A stretch of DNA of 64,000 bases from Pseudomonadota bacterium (lineage in GTDB: Bacteria > Pseudomonadota > Gammaproteobacteria > Acidiferrobacterales > UBA6901): contig DAHXOO010000004.1 of the NCBI GenBank assembly GCA_027364845.1, forward strand, positions 51,841 through 115,840, in the 5' to 3' direction. Positions 38,944-49,359 of the stretch are shown here, in pieces. The position numbers were made by a program, and so were the translations under genes. Below the pieces are notes generated by a model that did no database searches, was not told the origin of the DNA, and saw nothing but the letters and a program-made list of their open reading frames with translations. Each line of letters begins with the position of its first letter. Positions within the stretch are counted from its first letter, which is position 1.

Positions 38944-39159
38944 ATGCTTTACGTTAAGAATTTACCGATGTGGGAACGGTCATTGCGTATCGGTTTGGGA
39001 ACGGCAACAGCGGCTTACGCGGTTCTGAATATTGGCGGTGTGTTGGGCTGGGCAATCGTGGCAGGCGGCGCCCACGCCGCATTGACTGGCATATTCGGTT
39101 TTTGCCCCGCCTGTGCACTGGCCGGACGCCGTTTGGAAAAGCGTACCCAGCAAGAGTAA
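38944..39159 (+). CDS. DUF2892 small membrane protein
   Basis: WERSLRIGLGTATAAYAVLNIGG..TGIFGFCPACALAG; gaaaggag RBS. Confidence 0.75.
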   Translation: MLYVKNLPMWERSLRIGLGTATAAYAVLNIGGVLGWAIVAGGAHAALTGIFGFCPACALAGRRLEKRTQQE

Positions 39160-39173
39160 ATGCAGATGACTCA

Positions 39174-39689
39174 ATGAGTATCACGGAGAACCATTATCCT
39201 TTGCTGGAAGCGGCCCGGCTGGGCGATACATCCGCGCTCGATCGTTTGTTGCAAGTATGCCAACCGGATGTTCGTCGCTATGTATACCGGCATTGTTTGG
39301 CCAGCGACGTGGACGATGCTGTCCAGGAAACGTTGCTGATCATTACACGCCGGCTGCGGTCACTGCGGGCGGCGGCGTTCTCTGGTTGGCTGCTCCAGGT
39401 TGTACGGCGTGAATGCCGCCGCCTGGAGCGTCGCCTGTTCAACCTCGATCCCTACGATGAAGAAAAGATGGAGTGTTGGCTGACGACATGCTCAGATGAA
39501 ACGGTACCACTTGATCTGATCAGCGCCCTGGAATCACTGCCGGAACATTACCGTGAGATTATTCTGTTGAGGAATTTTCACGAAATGACCATTCGCGAGG
39601 TCGCGGCACAGATACGACTTACCACTTCTGCTACGAAAAGCCGATTGCGCCGGGCGCGGCAACTGATACGGGAATATTTATTGGCGTGA
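39174..39689 (+). CDS. ECF-type RNA polymerase sigma factor
   Basis: Region 2 (DVDDAVQETLLIITRRLRSL..SGWLLQVVRRECRRL) and region 4 (LESLPEHYREIILLRNFHEMTIREVAAQIRLTTSATKSRLRRARQLI). Confidence 0.85.
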   Translation: MSITENHYPLLEAARLGDTSALDRLLQVCQPDVRRYVYRHCLASDVDDAVQETLLIITRRLRSLRAAAFSGWLLQVVRRECRRLERRLFNLDPYDEEKMECWLTTCSDETVPLDLISALESLPEHYREIILLRNFHEMTIREVAAQIRLTTSATKSRLRRARQLIREYLLA

Positions 39690-39739
39690 GCCTAGGCGAA
39701 TCAATGGATATTCCCACGTCAGGTATTCAGGAGGATGCA

Positions 39740-40120
39740 ATGATGGATTGGCTGTCACGACTAACGGGCAACAGGGGATCAACCACGACAATTAAAATAG
39801 CTGGCAAGGAAATCGAGGTAATCTGTTCGGCAAGTGCTGATAAAGCGCTGGTTCAACGCGATTGCTCCCTGGCGGTAGAAATAGAACTGGCCTTTGCATG
39901 TTTTGCCCGAAAGCAGGTATTTTTTCATAACACACCAGGTGGAGATAACGTAATCGACGTGAATGAAAAACTGGCATTGCTAATTACAACAATCATTCCA
40001 GATACCTGCGAGAGGGTCGAAACCAAGACTACAACAAGAATCACATTGCGGAATTTCATACCTAAGTGGGTTCAAATCGACTATGCCAAGGGAAAATGGG
40101 TCGGCGAATATGGCTTGTAG
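39740..40120 (+). CDS. Hypothetical protein downstream of ECF sigma factor
   Basis: ATG 7 nt after aggagg; ORF overlaps or abuts sigma gene. Confidence 0.55.
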   Translation: MMDWLSRLTGNRGSTTTIKIAGKEIEVICSASADKALVQRDCSLAVEIELAFACFARKQVFFHNTPGGDNVIDVNEKLALLITTIIPDTCERVETKTTTRITLRNFIPKWVQIDYAKGKWVGEYGL

Positions 40121-40276
40121 GTTGAGCGGCTAACGCGTTTCACCCCGGACTGCCAAAGCGCCGCTTCGCACTGCTGTCGCACGCCGGTTCAGACTCATAC
40201 TATGTTGGAGAGCCTGCGCGAGTCGCCCGGAATTGCCCCACGTGCTATTCTCCCTTCGATACAGGAGAACTTTTAA

Positions 40277-40501
40277 ATGGCTAAGAATCTGTACACAGCG
40301 ATTTTAGAACGTGAAGGCGATTTATACGTCGCCTTGTGCCCAGAGCTGGATATCGCCAGCCAGGGAAAAACCGTGGAAGAGGCCACAGCCAACCTGAAAG
40401 AGGCGGTGGAACTGTTCCTGGAAACCGCCGATCCCGCCGAAATCAAAACCCGCCTGCACGACCAGATACTGGTGACCACTTTCGAAGCGGCGCGTGGGTA
40501 A
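40277..40501 (+). CDS. hicB: HicB-family antitoxin
   Basis: YTAILEREGDLYVALCPELDIASQGKTVEEATANLKEAVELFLE. Confidence 0.85.
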   Translation: MAKNLYTAILEREGDLYVALCPELDIASQGKTVEEATANLKEAVELFLETADPAEIKTRLHDQILVTTFEAARG

Positions 40502-40715
40502 ACTGCGCGTCCTATCGGGGCGCGAGGTCTGCCGTATCCTGGGTAAACACGGGTTTGTTGAGGTCCGCCGGCGCGGCAGCCATATCGTCATGCAACGCCA
40601 GACCGACGCTGGCACCACCACCGTTCCCGTGCCGGATCACGCTGAGCTCAAAATCGGTACATTGCTTTCCATCATCCGGCAAAGCGAACTGCTCCGCAGC
40701 GAGTTTGAGTCCTGA
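40494..40715 (+). CDS. hicA: HicA-family mRNA interferase toxin
   Basis: SGREVCRILGKHGFVEVRRRGSHIVMQR (GSH motif), PVPDHAELKIGTLLSIIRQ. Confidence 0.88.
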   Translation: MGKLRVLSGREVCRILGKHGFVEVRRRGSHIVMQRQTDAGTTTVPVPDHAELKIGTLLSIIRQSELLRSEFES

Positions 40716-40741
40716 AGAGCAAGACAGGGCGAAGCTTGCCT

Positions 40742-40995
40742 GAGTCCAGCCCCGGCGCTGCGCCGGCGCGGACGAGCCCTTCATCATCTCATCCATCTGC
40801 TTGCGCATCCGGTCCATACGCTTCTGCATATCGGCGTCCATCATCATGCCCTTACCGGCCATACCCGACATCTCGTCCGTCATGGTCGCCATTTGTTTCA
40901 TACGCTCAGCTATCCACTTCTGCTGGGCCGCACTTAGGTTACCCATGGCCATGTCGCCGGATTAGGACGGCCAGGGCAATTTTATATGTTGTCAT
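40742..40995 (-). pseudogene. Remnant of secreted Met-rich protein
   Basis: Signal-like MTTYKIALAVLI out of frame with MAMGNLSAAQQKWIAERMKQMATMTDEMSGMAGKGMMMDADMQKRMDRMRKQMDEMMKG. Confidence 0.45.
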
Positions 40996-41324
40996 TATTG
41001 ACAACCTCTCCGCATCAAGATCAATGGCCAAGCTGGAACTGAACGTCGAAGCAGTGAAGAACATCTTTAAAATCAGAAGTGCAAGATGATCGTAGGATAT
41101 TTTCCGAATCGGTCTCCTCGTGAGCTCCTTACATATATGCATCTCGGATCCGGCTTTCAGCCGCCGCGTCATTTGTGCGGTTCTTCCCTAGTAATCACGC
41201 GATATCGCTTGAGGACTGCCGCTGCTTTGGTATGCTGTTACGGTACCATTTTCGTTACGGCAAGGATTTGTCATACAGCGTAGGATACAAAGTCCTTTTC
41301 CCTTAGAAATTTCATTCGCTATTT

Positions 41325-41490
41325 GGGGTTGTCGTACTCGCCGCACGTGACGTGCATATTTTCGTCGTATCACCTTGATAAGGTATGCAAAACTAACACG
41401 TCGGCTGCAGCCGAGGTGAGCCTGAAATTTTCCTGCACCATCAAGGGCCGGATATCGAAAACGTTAGTCTGCACACGGAAAGGACAGCAA
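41325..41490. repeat. 166-bp direct repeat, copy 2
   Basis: See copy 1 at 38647-38812. Confidence 0.95.
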
Positions 41491-42117
41491 GCCTGAATCA
41501 AGTGTGTCGAAAGTAGGTGGGGTTGGCGCTTGTCAGCGGGTCACTGCCGCTCAGTAACGCGCCTTTCATTACCCGTGGCGTTGTACGTAATACATTGATT
41601 TAATATGACATTCTGTCATCCGGACTGCCGTTGTAGGGTGTGGGCTGGGGTGCCGCGGGCCGGCAGGTATCCGGGGTGGCAAAGTCCCGGGCCGGGAAGC
41701 CGCATGCCCTGAACCCGTCGATCTTTGCCGATCGGCGCAGACCGGGATTACTGGAAATGACTGTATGCCACGGTTTGCCGCGGCGCTTGCCACACCAGAT
41801 CCGCACGCTCGATTGTCCGTGATGTATTGCACCTTCGGGAACATCCGGTAATCGCCTGTGTGTCATGCCGGCCGCGGCAGCGAAGGTCGCTGATCGAATC
41901 TGGTTGTTCTTGGAGCATCCCAGCCTCATGGATTCACGTTGCGATACGTATGCACGAAGTCGCGGGTGTAGCGGCGGGGGTTTCCGTGTTAAAATTCCTG
42001 TTTTCCCGGAGTGCCGAACCGGGTCTCGCAGGTTGAGCTGATGCACAAGAAAAGCGACAAAACAGCGCTCTGCCTATGGGTCCTAGCTGAGTTAACGCCC
42101 CCTTAGCGGCATCGAAA

Positions 42118-44685
42118 ATGGAACAATTCGCCAAAGAGACGATCCCTGTAAATATTGAACAGGAGATGCGCCAGTCCTATCTCGATTACGCAATGAGCGT
42201 AATCGTCGGGCGCGCTCTTCCCGATGTCCGCGACGGACTCAAGCCGGTGCATCGCCGCATTCTCTATGCGCAGCACCAGGCCAACAACGTCTGGAACCGG
42301 TCGTACGTCAAGTGCGCACGCATCGTCGGTGAAGTGCTCGGCAAGTTCCACCCGCACGGAGATACGGCTACCTACGACGCATTGGTGCGTATGGCGCAGG
42401 ATTTTTCGATGCGCTATCTGCTGACCGACGGCCAGGGAAACTTCGGGTCGGTCGACGGCGATCCGCCTGCCGCCTACCGCTACACCGAATGCCGCATGAC
42501 CAAGCTTGCCTCGGAAATGCTGGCCGACATCGAGATGGAGACCGTGGACTTCGTGCCGAACTACGACGGCAAGGAGTTCGAGCCGGTCGTGCTGCCCACG
42601 CGGTTGCCCAACTTGCTGGTGAACGGCTCTTCCGGCATCGCTGTGGGTATGGCCACGAACATACCTCCGCACAATCTCACCGAGATCGTCAATGCCTGCA
42701 TCGCGCTGATCGACGACGAGAGCATCAGCGTGGACGGGTTGATGAAGCATGTGCCGGGACCGGATTTCCCAACGGCCGCGATCATCAACGGCAGCGCTGG
42801 CATACGCGAAGCCTACCGCACCGGACGCGGCAAGATCTACGTGCGTGCGCGCGTATCGTTCGAGACGGACGAGAAGCGCGGCGGCCGCCAGTCGATCATC
42901 GTCACCGAGCTTCCTTACCAGGTGAACAAGGCCCGGCTTCTGGAAAAGATCGCCGAGCTGGTGAAGGAGGGCAAGCTTGAAGGGATCTCGGAGCTGCGCG
43001 ACGAATCAGACAAGTCCGGAATGCGGATGGTCATCGAGCTCAAGCGTGGCGAGGTGGCCGATGTCGTGCTGAACAACCTCTACCAGCACACGGCGCTGCA
43101 AAGCGTGTTCGGCATCAACATGGTCGCGCTCGACGGCGGACAACCGCGCGTGCTCAACCTCAAGGAGATCATCGAGGCTTTTGTTCGCCACCGCCGCGAG
43201 GTGGTCACCCGTCGCACCCTTTTTGATCTGCGCAAGTCGCGCGACCGCGCTCATATTCTGGAAGGCCTGGCGGTCGCTCTGGAGAACATCGATGCCGTGA
43301 TCGCGGTCATCAGGGCGGCCGGTGATCCGGCCGCCGCCAAGCTCGGGCTCATGCAGCGGACGTGGCCGGCAAAGATGGTTGGCAGCATGCTGGAGCGCAC
43401 GGACACAGCCTTGTCGCGTCCAGCCGGGCTCGATGCGGACTACGGGTTGCGCCCGGACGGCTACCGCCTGACAGACACCCAGGCGCAGGCGATCCTGGAT
43501 CTGCGCCTGCACCGCCTGACCGGCCTCGAACAAGAAAAGATTCGCAGCGAATACCAGGAGATTCTCGAAAAGATCCGGGATCTGTTGGATATTCTGCAGA
43601 GTCACGAGCGGCTGATGCGCGTCATCCGAGATGAACTCAACGCCGTGCGTGCCGAATATGGAGACAAGCGACGTACCGAGATTCAGCAAAGCCAGGTGGA
43701 TCTGAGTCTCGAGGATTTGATTGCCGAAGAGGATGTCGTGGTTACGTTGTCGCACGCGGGTTACGTGAAGGCGCAGCCGCTTGACGATTACCGCGCCCAG
43801 CGCCGCGGCGGACGTGGCAAGTCCGCAACCGCGATGAAAGAAGAGGATTTCGTCGACAAGCTCTTCATCGCCAATACTCACGACACAATTTTGTGCTTTT
43901 CCAACCGCGGCAAGGTCTATTGGCTGAAGGTATACGAGATTCCGCAGGCCGGACGCGGTGCGCGGGGCAAGCCTATCGTCAACCTGCTGCCGCTGGAGGA
44001 TGGCGAACGCATCAATGCCATTCTTCCGGTGCGGACCTTCGAGGAAGGCAAGACGGTGTTCATGGCCACATCCGACGGGACCGTGAAAAAGACGGCGCTT
44101 GCTGAATTCTCCCGACCGCGCGCGAGCGGCATCATCGCGGTCGAGCTGGTCAACGACAACTGCCTGATCGGGGTTGGCCTGACGGACGGCAGCTGCGACA
44201 TCCTGCTGTTCAGCACCGCTGGCAAGGTCATACGCTTCGGTGAAGCGGATGTGCGGACCATGGGGCGTGCGGCTCGTGGCGTGCGCGGCATCGGGCTATC
44301 GGAAGGGCAGGCGGTTGTGTCGTTGATCATCGCGGGTGCTACTGAAGCCGAGGCCGCGGTCCTGACAGCGACGGTCCGCGGTTACGGCAAGCGCACGCCG
44401 CTGGCCGAGTATCCCCGGCATGGTCGCGGCGGTCAGGGTGTGATCTCCATCCAGGTGAGCGAACGCAATGGCCCGGTGGTGGGCGCGACCCTGGTGCACG
44501 GCGATGACGAGGTGATGCTCATTACCGATGGCGGTACGCTGATTCGCACGCGCGTCAGTGAGATTTCCGTTGTCGGACGCAACACCCTGGGTGTACGCCT
44601 GATCGAGCTTGGCGATGGCGAGAAGCTGGCCGGTGTCGAGAAAGTGGCCGAGTCCGAAGGCGACGAAGGCGCAAAAGACTTGTAG
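42118..44685 (+). CDS. gyrA: DNA gyrase subunit A
   Basis: [50 protein letters not shown]-terminal beta-pinwheel GQGVISIQ. Confidence 0.98.
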   Translation: MEQFAKETIPVNIEQEMRQSYLDYAMSVIVGRALPDVRDGLKPVHRRILYAQHQANNVWNRSYVKCARIVGEVLGKFHPHGDTATYDALVRMAQDFSMRYLLTDGQGNFGSVDGDPPAAYRYTECRMTKLASEMLADIEMETVDFVPNYDGKEFEPVVLPTRLPNLLVNGSSGIAVGMATNIPPHNLTEIVNACIALIDDESISVDGLMKHVPGPDFPTAAIINGSAGIREAYRTGRGKIYVRARVSFETDEKRGGRQSIIVTELPYQVNKARLLEKIAELVKEGKLEGISELRDESDKSGMRMVIELKRGEVADVVLNNLYQHTALQSVFGINMVALDGGQPRVLNLKEIIEAFVRHRREVVTRRTLFDLRKSRDRAHILEGLAVALENIDAVIAVIRAAGDPAAAKLGLMQRTWPAKMVGSMLERTDTALSRPAGLDADYGLRPDGYRLTDTQAQAILDLRLHRLTGLEQEKIRSEYQEILEKIRDLLDILQSHERLMRVIRDELNAVRAEYGDKRRTEIQQSQVDLSLEDLIAEEDVVVTLSHAGYVKAQPLDDYRAQRRGGRGKSATAMKEEDFVDKLFIANTHDTILCFSNRGKVYWLKVYEIPQAGRGARGKPIVNLLPLEDGERINAILPVRTFEEGKTVFMATSDGTVKKTALAEFSRPRASGIIAVELVNDNCLIGVGLTDGSCDILLFSTAGKVIRFGEADVRTMGRAARGVRGIGLSEGQAVVSLIIAGATEAEAAVLTATVRGYGKRTPLAEYPRHGRGGQGVISIQVSERNGPVVGATLVHGDDEVMLITDGGTLIRTRVSEISVVGRNTLGVRLIELGDGEKLAGVEKVAESEGDEGAKDL

Positions 44686-44711
44686 CTAAAACTTTTTAAG
44701 GTGAAACCGTA

Positions 44712-45797
44712 ATGACGAGAGTATTCAATTTCGGTGCTGGGCCAGCGGTGCTGCCGCTGGCGGTACTTGAGCGCGCGCGTGATGAACTCACGGACTGGCA
44801 CGGATCAGGCATGTCAGTGATGGAGATGAGCCATCGCGGCAAGGAGTTCATGGGCATTGCGGAGAAGGCGGAGCACGATCTGCGCGAGCTGCTTGCGATC
44901 CCGGCCGAGTACAAGGTGTTGTTCCTGCAGGGTGGGGCAAGTGCGCAGTTCGCCATGGTCCCCATGAATCTGCTGCGTGGAAAGCGCACGGCCGACTACA
45001 TCAATACCGGGGAATGGTCGAAGAAGGCGATCAAGGAAGCGGGCAAGTTCTGCCGGGTGAACGTGGCGGCGAGCTCCGAGGCGTCGAAGTTCACTACCGT
45101 GCCGGCGCGCAGCGAGTGGCAACTCGATCCGGATGCCGCTTATGTCCACTATACCCCCAACGAGACCATCGGCGGGGTCGAATTCCACGATATCCCCGAT
45201 GTCGGCGGGGTGACCCTGGTGGCCGACATGTCTTCGACCATCCTGTCCCGGCCCATCGACGTGCGCCGCTTCGGCCTCATTTATGCCGGCGCGCAGAAGA
45301 ACATCGGTCCCGCGGGGCTCACCATTGTGATCGTGCGTGAGGATCTCATCGGGCAGCCGCTGGCAGGTACGCCGACCATGTTCGACTATAAGGTTCAGGT
45401 CGACAACGAGTCCATGTACAACACGCCGCCGGTCTACGCTTGGTACGTCGCCGGGCTGGTGTTCGAGTGGCTGAAGGAACTGGGTGGCCTGCGCGCCATC
45501 GCCGAGATCAACTTGCGCAAGGCCGAGAAGCTCTACACCTATATCGATAGTAGCGACGGGTTCTACCGCAACCCGGTCGTCCGTAGTTACCGCTCGTGGA
45601 TGAATGTGCCGTTTACGCTGCTCGACCCGGCCCTCGATGATGCGTTCTTGAAGGGTGCCAAGGCTGCTGGGCTGCTGCAGCTCAAAGGGCACCGTTCCGT
45701 CGGCGGCATGCGTGCGAGCATTTATAATGCCATGCCCGAAGCGGGCATCGACGCGCTTGTCCACTACATGCAGGAGTTCCGTAATAAACAAGGTTAA
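44712..45797 (+). CDS. serC: Phosphoserine aminotransferase
   Basis: MTRVFNFGAGPAVLP, LFLQGGASAQFAMVPMNLL, GAQKNIGPAGLTIVIVRED. Confidence 0.97.
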   Translation: MTRVFNFGAGPAVLPLAVLERARDELTDWHGSGMSVMEMSHRGKEFMGIAEKAEHDLRELLAIPAEYKVLFLQGGASAQFAMVPMNLLRGKRTADYINTGEWSKKAIKEAGKFCRVNVAASSEASKFTTVPARSEWQLDPDAAYVHYTPNETIGGVEFHDIPDVGGVTLVADMSSTILSRPIDVRRFGLIYAGAQKNIGPAGLTIVIVREDLIGQPLAGTPTMFDYKVQVDNESMYNTPPVYAWYVAGLVFEWLKELGGLRAIAEINLRKAEKLYTYIDSSDGFYRNPVVRSYRSWMNVPFTLLDPALDDAFLKGAKAAGLLQLKGHRSVGGMRASIYNAMPEAGIDALVHYMQEFRNKQG

Positions 45798-45802
45798 CAG
45801 AA

Positions 45803-46966
45803 ATGTTCAAGATATTGATTTTGAATAATATTTCTGTGTCCGGGCTGGAGCGGCTTCCACCCGGGCGCTACCAGATTGGCGACGATGTCGGTGAGCCCGA
45901 CGCGATCCTGTTGCGTTCTTACAAGATGCACGACATGGCTATTCCACCGAGCCTGAAGGCGGTAGGACGGGCTGGCACCGGGGTCAACAACATACCGGTC
46001 GACAAGCTCAGCCGCCTGGGCATCCCGGTATTCAACGCCCCGGGGGCCAATGCCAACGCGGTGAAGGAACTCGTGGTGGCGGGGCTGATTCTTGCCTACC
46101 GCCACGTGTGCGAGGCCTGGGATTTTGCGCGCAATCTGCAGGGAACGGATGCGGAGATCGGCAAGGCGGTCGAGGCTGGCAAAAAGAAATTCGCCGGGTT
46201 CGAGTTACCTGGGCGCACCTTCGGGGTAATCGGCCTCGGGGCGATCGGGCGCTATGTAGCCAACGCCGGCGTATCTCTGGGCATGAATGTCGTCGGCTAT
46301 GATCCGGGGCTGACAGTGGAGGGTGCCTGGCAACTTTCGGCTGAAGTGAAAAAGGCCGCGAGTGTTGAGGAGCTGCTGCGCGTCGCCGACTTCGTCAGTT
46401 TTCACGTGCCTCTGGTCGAAGCGACCCGCCACATGATCAATGCCACGCGCCTCAAGCTTATGAAGGACGGGGTGGTGATCCTCAATTTTGCGCGCGACGG
46501 CATCGTCGATGATGTCGCGGTAAGCGCGGCGATCAAAGCTGGTAAGGTCTACTCCTACATCTGTGACTTTCCGTCAAACCTGCTCAAGAACCACGAACGT
46601 GTGATCACGCTTCCGCACCTCGGTGCCTCAACGGCCGAGGCCGAGGACAACTGCGCGGTGATGGTCGCCGAGCAGGTACGCGATTTCCTGGAGAACGGAA
46701 ACATCCTCAATGCCGTGAACTTTCCGGATGTCGTAGTTCCGCGCGAGTCTGAGCACCGGCTGGTCGTGGCCAACGCCAATGTGCCGAACATGCTCGGGCA
46801 GATCTCCACCCTTATGGCCGAGGCCGGCCTCAATATCCACGACATGGTGAACCGCTCGCGCGGTGAACGGGCCTACACGCTTGTGGATGTCGACAGCCCG
46901 GTGCCGGAGTCGGTGCGCAGCCAAATCGCCGCGATCCAGGGCGTGATGATGGCGCGCATTGTCTGA
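45803..46966 (+). CDS. serA: D-3-phosphoglycerate dehydrogenase
   Basis: GRAGTGVNNIPVDKLS, GVIGLGAIGRYVANAG, C-terminal ACT-like domain. Confidence 0.93.
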   Translation: MFKILILNNISVSGLERLPPGRYQIGDDVGEPDAILLRSYKMHDMAIPPSLKAVGRAGTGVNNIPVDKLSRLGIPVFNAPGANANAVKELVVAGLILAYRHVCEAWDFARNLQGTDAEIGKAVEAGKKKFAGFELPGRTFGVIGLGAIGRYVANAGVSLGMNVVGYDPGLTVEGAWQLSAEVKKAASVEELLRVADFVSFHVPLVEATRHMINATRLKLMKDGVVILNFARDGIVDDVAVSAAIKAGKVYSYICDFPSNLLKNHERVITLPHLGASTAEAEDNCAVMVAEQVRDFLENGNILNAVNFPDVVVPRESEHRLVVANANVPNMLGQISTLMAEAGLNIHDMVNRSRGERAYTLVDVDSPVPESVRSQIAAIQGVMMARIV

Positions 46967-46980
46967 ACGTGAGTGGACCC

Positions 46981-48066
46981 ATGAGCGACGACCCGCAGCG
47001 CCTTCAGGACCTGCGCAACCGGATAGACGGCCTGGACGAACGCATTCAGGATCTGATCACGCAGCGCGCGCACTGCGCCCAGGAAATCGCTGCGATCAAG
47101 CACGCGGCTGGCTCGCAGAACTTCTACCGGCCGGAGCGCGAGGTTGACGTGCTGCGCCGGGTGCTTGAGCGCAATCGTGGGCCCCTGCCGGACGAGGAAA
47201 TGGCGCGCCTGTTTCGCGAGATCATGTCAGCCTGCCTTGCGCTTGAATCGCCCATGAAAGTCGTTTTTCTCGGTCCCGAGGGAACCTTTACCCAGGCGGC
47301 GGCGCTCAAGCATTTCGGGCATTCGGTACATACCCTGCCGCTCAATGCCATCGACGAGATATTTCGCGAGGTCGAATCCGGAGCGGCAGATTTCGGGGTG
47401 GTGCCGATTGAGAACTCGACCGAGGGCGTGATCAACCATACGCTCGACATGTTCATGAGCTCAAGCCTCAAGATTTGCGGGGAAGTGGAACTGCGCATTC
47501 ACCACTACCTGCTTGGTCTGGGACAGGGCCTGGAGGGAAGAAAAAAGATTGTTTCCCATCACCAGTCTCTGGCGCAGTGCCGCGAATGGCTGGACGCGAA
47601 TCTGCCGGGTGTGGAGCGCATGAGCGTGGCGAGCAACGCCGAGGCGGCGCGCCTCGCCGCCCAGGACCGGACTCTGATAGCTATCGCGGGCGGATCGACT
47701 GCGGAGATATACGGCCTCGAAGTGCTGGCATCGAACATCGAGGACGAACCGGACAATACCACTCGCTTCCTGGTCATCGGTAAGCTCGAGACGCAGCCAA
47801 GTGGCGATGACAAGACCAGCCTCCTGCTGTCGGGCCAAAATCGGTCAGGCGCGCTGGCGAGTCTGTTGGCACCGCTCGCGCGCCACGGCATCAACATGAC
47901 GCGCATCGAATCACGGCCCTCGCGCAAAGGGCTGTGGGAGTACGTCTTTTTCATAGACATCGTCGGCCACGTATGCGAGGAGAATGTGCGACAGGCGATC
48001 GGGGAGCTCGAGCGCGAAGCCGCCTTTGTCAAATTCCTTGGTTCGTATCCGAAGGCTGTGTTATGA
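46981..48066 (+). CDS. pheA: Bifunctional chorismate mutase/prephenate dehydratase
   Basis: LRNRIDGLDERIQDLITQRA; FLGPEGTFTQAAALKHFG; ESRPSRKGLWEYVFFIDI ACT domain. Confidence 0.96.
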   Translation: MSDDPQRLQDLRNRIDGLDERIQDLITQRAHCAQEIAAIKHAAGSQNFYRPEREVDVLRRVLERNRGPLPDEEMARLFREIMSACLALESPMKVVFLGPEGTFTQAAALKHFGHSVHTLPLNAIDEIFREVESGAADFGVVPIENSTEGVINHTLDMFMSSSLKICGEVELRIHHYLLGLGQGLEGRKKIVSHHQSLAQCREWLDANLPGVERMSVASNAEAARLAAQDRTLIAIAGGSTAEIYGLEVLASNIEDEPDNTTRFLVIGKLETQPSGDDKTSLLLSGQNRSGALASLLAPLARHGINMTRIESRPSRKGLWEYVFFIDIVGHVCEENVRQAIGELEREAAFVKFLGSYPKAVL

Positions 48067-49178
48067 GCGCGACGGGCGGATTGATCGACCTGGCAGTGCC
48101 CGGTGTTCGCGGCCTCCAGCCCTATCCGCCGGGCAAACCGATCGAGGAGCTGGAGCGCGAATACGGGGTGCAAGGCGCCATCAAGCTCGCGTCGAATGAG
48201 AATCCCCTGGGCCCGAGCCCGCGCGTGCTGGCGGCGCTGGAACGTGCTGCGCCGGCCATCGCCCGTTATCCGGACGGCGGGGGATTTGCGCTCAAGAACG
48301 CGATCGCCCGACACTACGGGGTGGATCCGGAATGTGTCACGCTTGGCAACGGCTCCAACGATATCCTGGAGTTGGCCGCGCGCAGTTTCGCCGGCGTCGG
48401 AGACGAGGTGGTGTTTTCCGAACACGCCTTCGCGATCTACCCAATCGTCACCCAGGCTGTGGGTGCGCGCGCCGTGGTGGTTGCGGCACGGCACTGGGGT
48501 CACGACCTCGATGCCATGCAACGCGCGGTCACGGCGCGCACCAAGCTTGTTTTCATCGCCAATCCCAACAACCCGACCGGGACATGGCTGGAACGGGTGA
48601 CGCTCAAACGCTTTCTTGAGGAAGTTCCGGACCGGGTGATCGTGGTGCTGGACGAAGCGTATTTCGAATATGTCGATGAGTCGAGTTATCCGAACGGCAT
48701 CAAATGGATCGGCGAGCACCCGAATCTCCTGGTGACGCGCACGTTCTCCAAAGCCTATGGACTCGCCGGTCTGCGCGTCGGGTTTGGGGCGTCGAGTGCG
48801 GCACTGGCGGACCTGCTGAACCGGGTGCGCCAGCCGTTCAACGTCAACAGTCTTGCGCAGGTCGCCGCCCTGGCCGCGCTCGAGGACAGCGATCATCTGG
48901 AGCGCGCGTGCCGGATGAACCGTGAAGGCATGCGCCAGCTTACTGAAGGCTTCCGCCGACTCGGCCTCAGCTTTATCCCGTCGGTCGGCAACTTCGTCAG
49001 TGTGGAGCTGCCGCTACCGGGCCGCGAGGTGTATGAACGTCTCTTGCGGCAGGGCGTGATTGTGCGGCCGTTGGACAACTACGGCATGCCGCGCCACCTG
49101 CGCGTCACGGTCGGACTGCCTCAGGAGAACCAGCGCTTCCTCGAGGCGCTCGCGAAGGCGATCGCCGCCAGCGGCTAG
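48063..49178 (+). CDS. hisC: Histidinol-phosphate aminotransferase
   Basis: KLASNENPLGPSP, NPNNPTGTWL, RTFSKAYGLAGLRVGFG; ATGA overlap with pheA. Confidence 0.94.
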   Translation: MSATGGLIDLAVPGVRGLQPYPPGKPIEELEREYGVQGAIKLASNENPLGPSPRVLAALERAAPAIARYPDGGGFALKNAIARHYGVDPECVTLGNGSNDILELAARSFAGVGDEVVFSEHAFAIYPIVTQAVGARAVVVAARHWGHDLDAMQRAVTARTKLVFIANPNNPTGTWLERVTLKRFLEEVPDRVIVVLDEAYFEYVDESSYPNGIKWIGEHPNLLVTRTFSKAYGLAGLRVGFGASSAALADLLNRVRQPFNVNSLAQVAALAALEDSDHLERACRMNREGMRQLTEGFRRLGLSFIPSVGNFVSVELPLPGREVYERLLRQGVIVRPLDNYGMPRHLRVTVGLPQENQRFLEALAKAIAASG

Positions 49179-49359
49179 CGATGCAAAATCATCCCGATGC
49201 GCACGGTTGAAATCCGCTGCGCCGGCCCGGCAGGGCGGATCACCGTTTCTGGAACTACGGGCAAATATCGCAAGGGCTGGATTGCAATGCCTTGAGACAA
49301 GGCCACTGTGCTTGGCAAACCGCATCCCGGGCGGCTAGGTGCGCGCGTAGCAACCAGAC

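Noticed and set aside
42355-42390. Thr at the GyrA position equivalent to E. coli Ser83 ([10 protein letters not shown])
   Set aside because: Thr is a natural wild-type residue here in several gammaproteobacteria, so not evidence of acquired quinolone resistance.
44814-45791. 325-aa minus-strand ORF across serC
   Set aside because: Antisense of serC; His/Arg/Asp-rich mirror composition.
47559-48896. 445-aa minus-strand ORF across pheA/hisC
   Set aside because: Antisense to clear pheA and hisC; long mirror ORFs are expected at this GC content and the translation has no family motifs.
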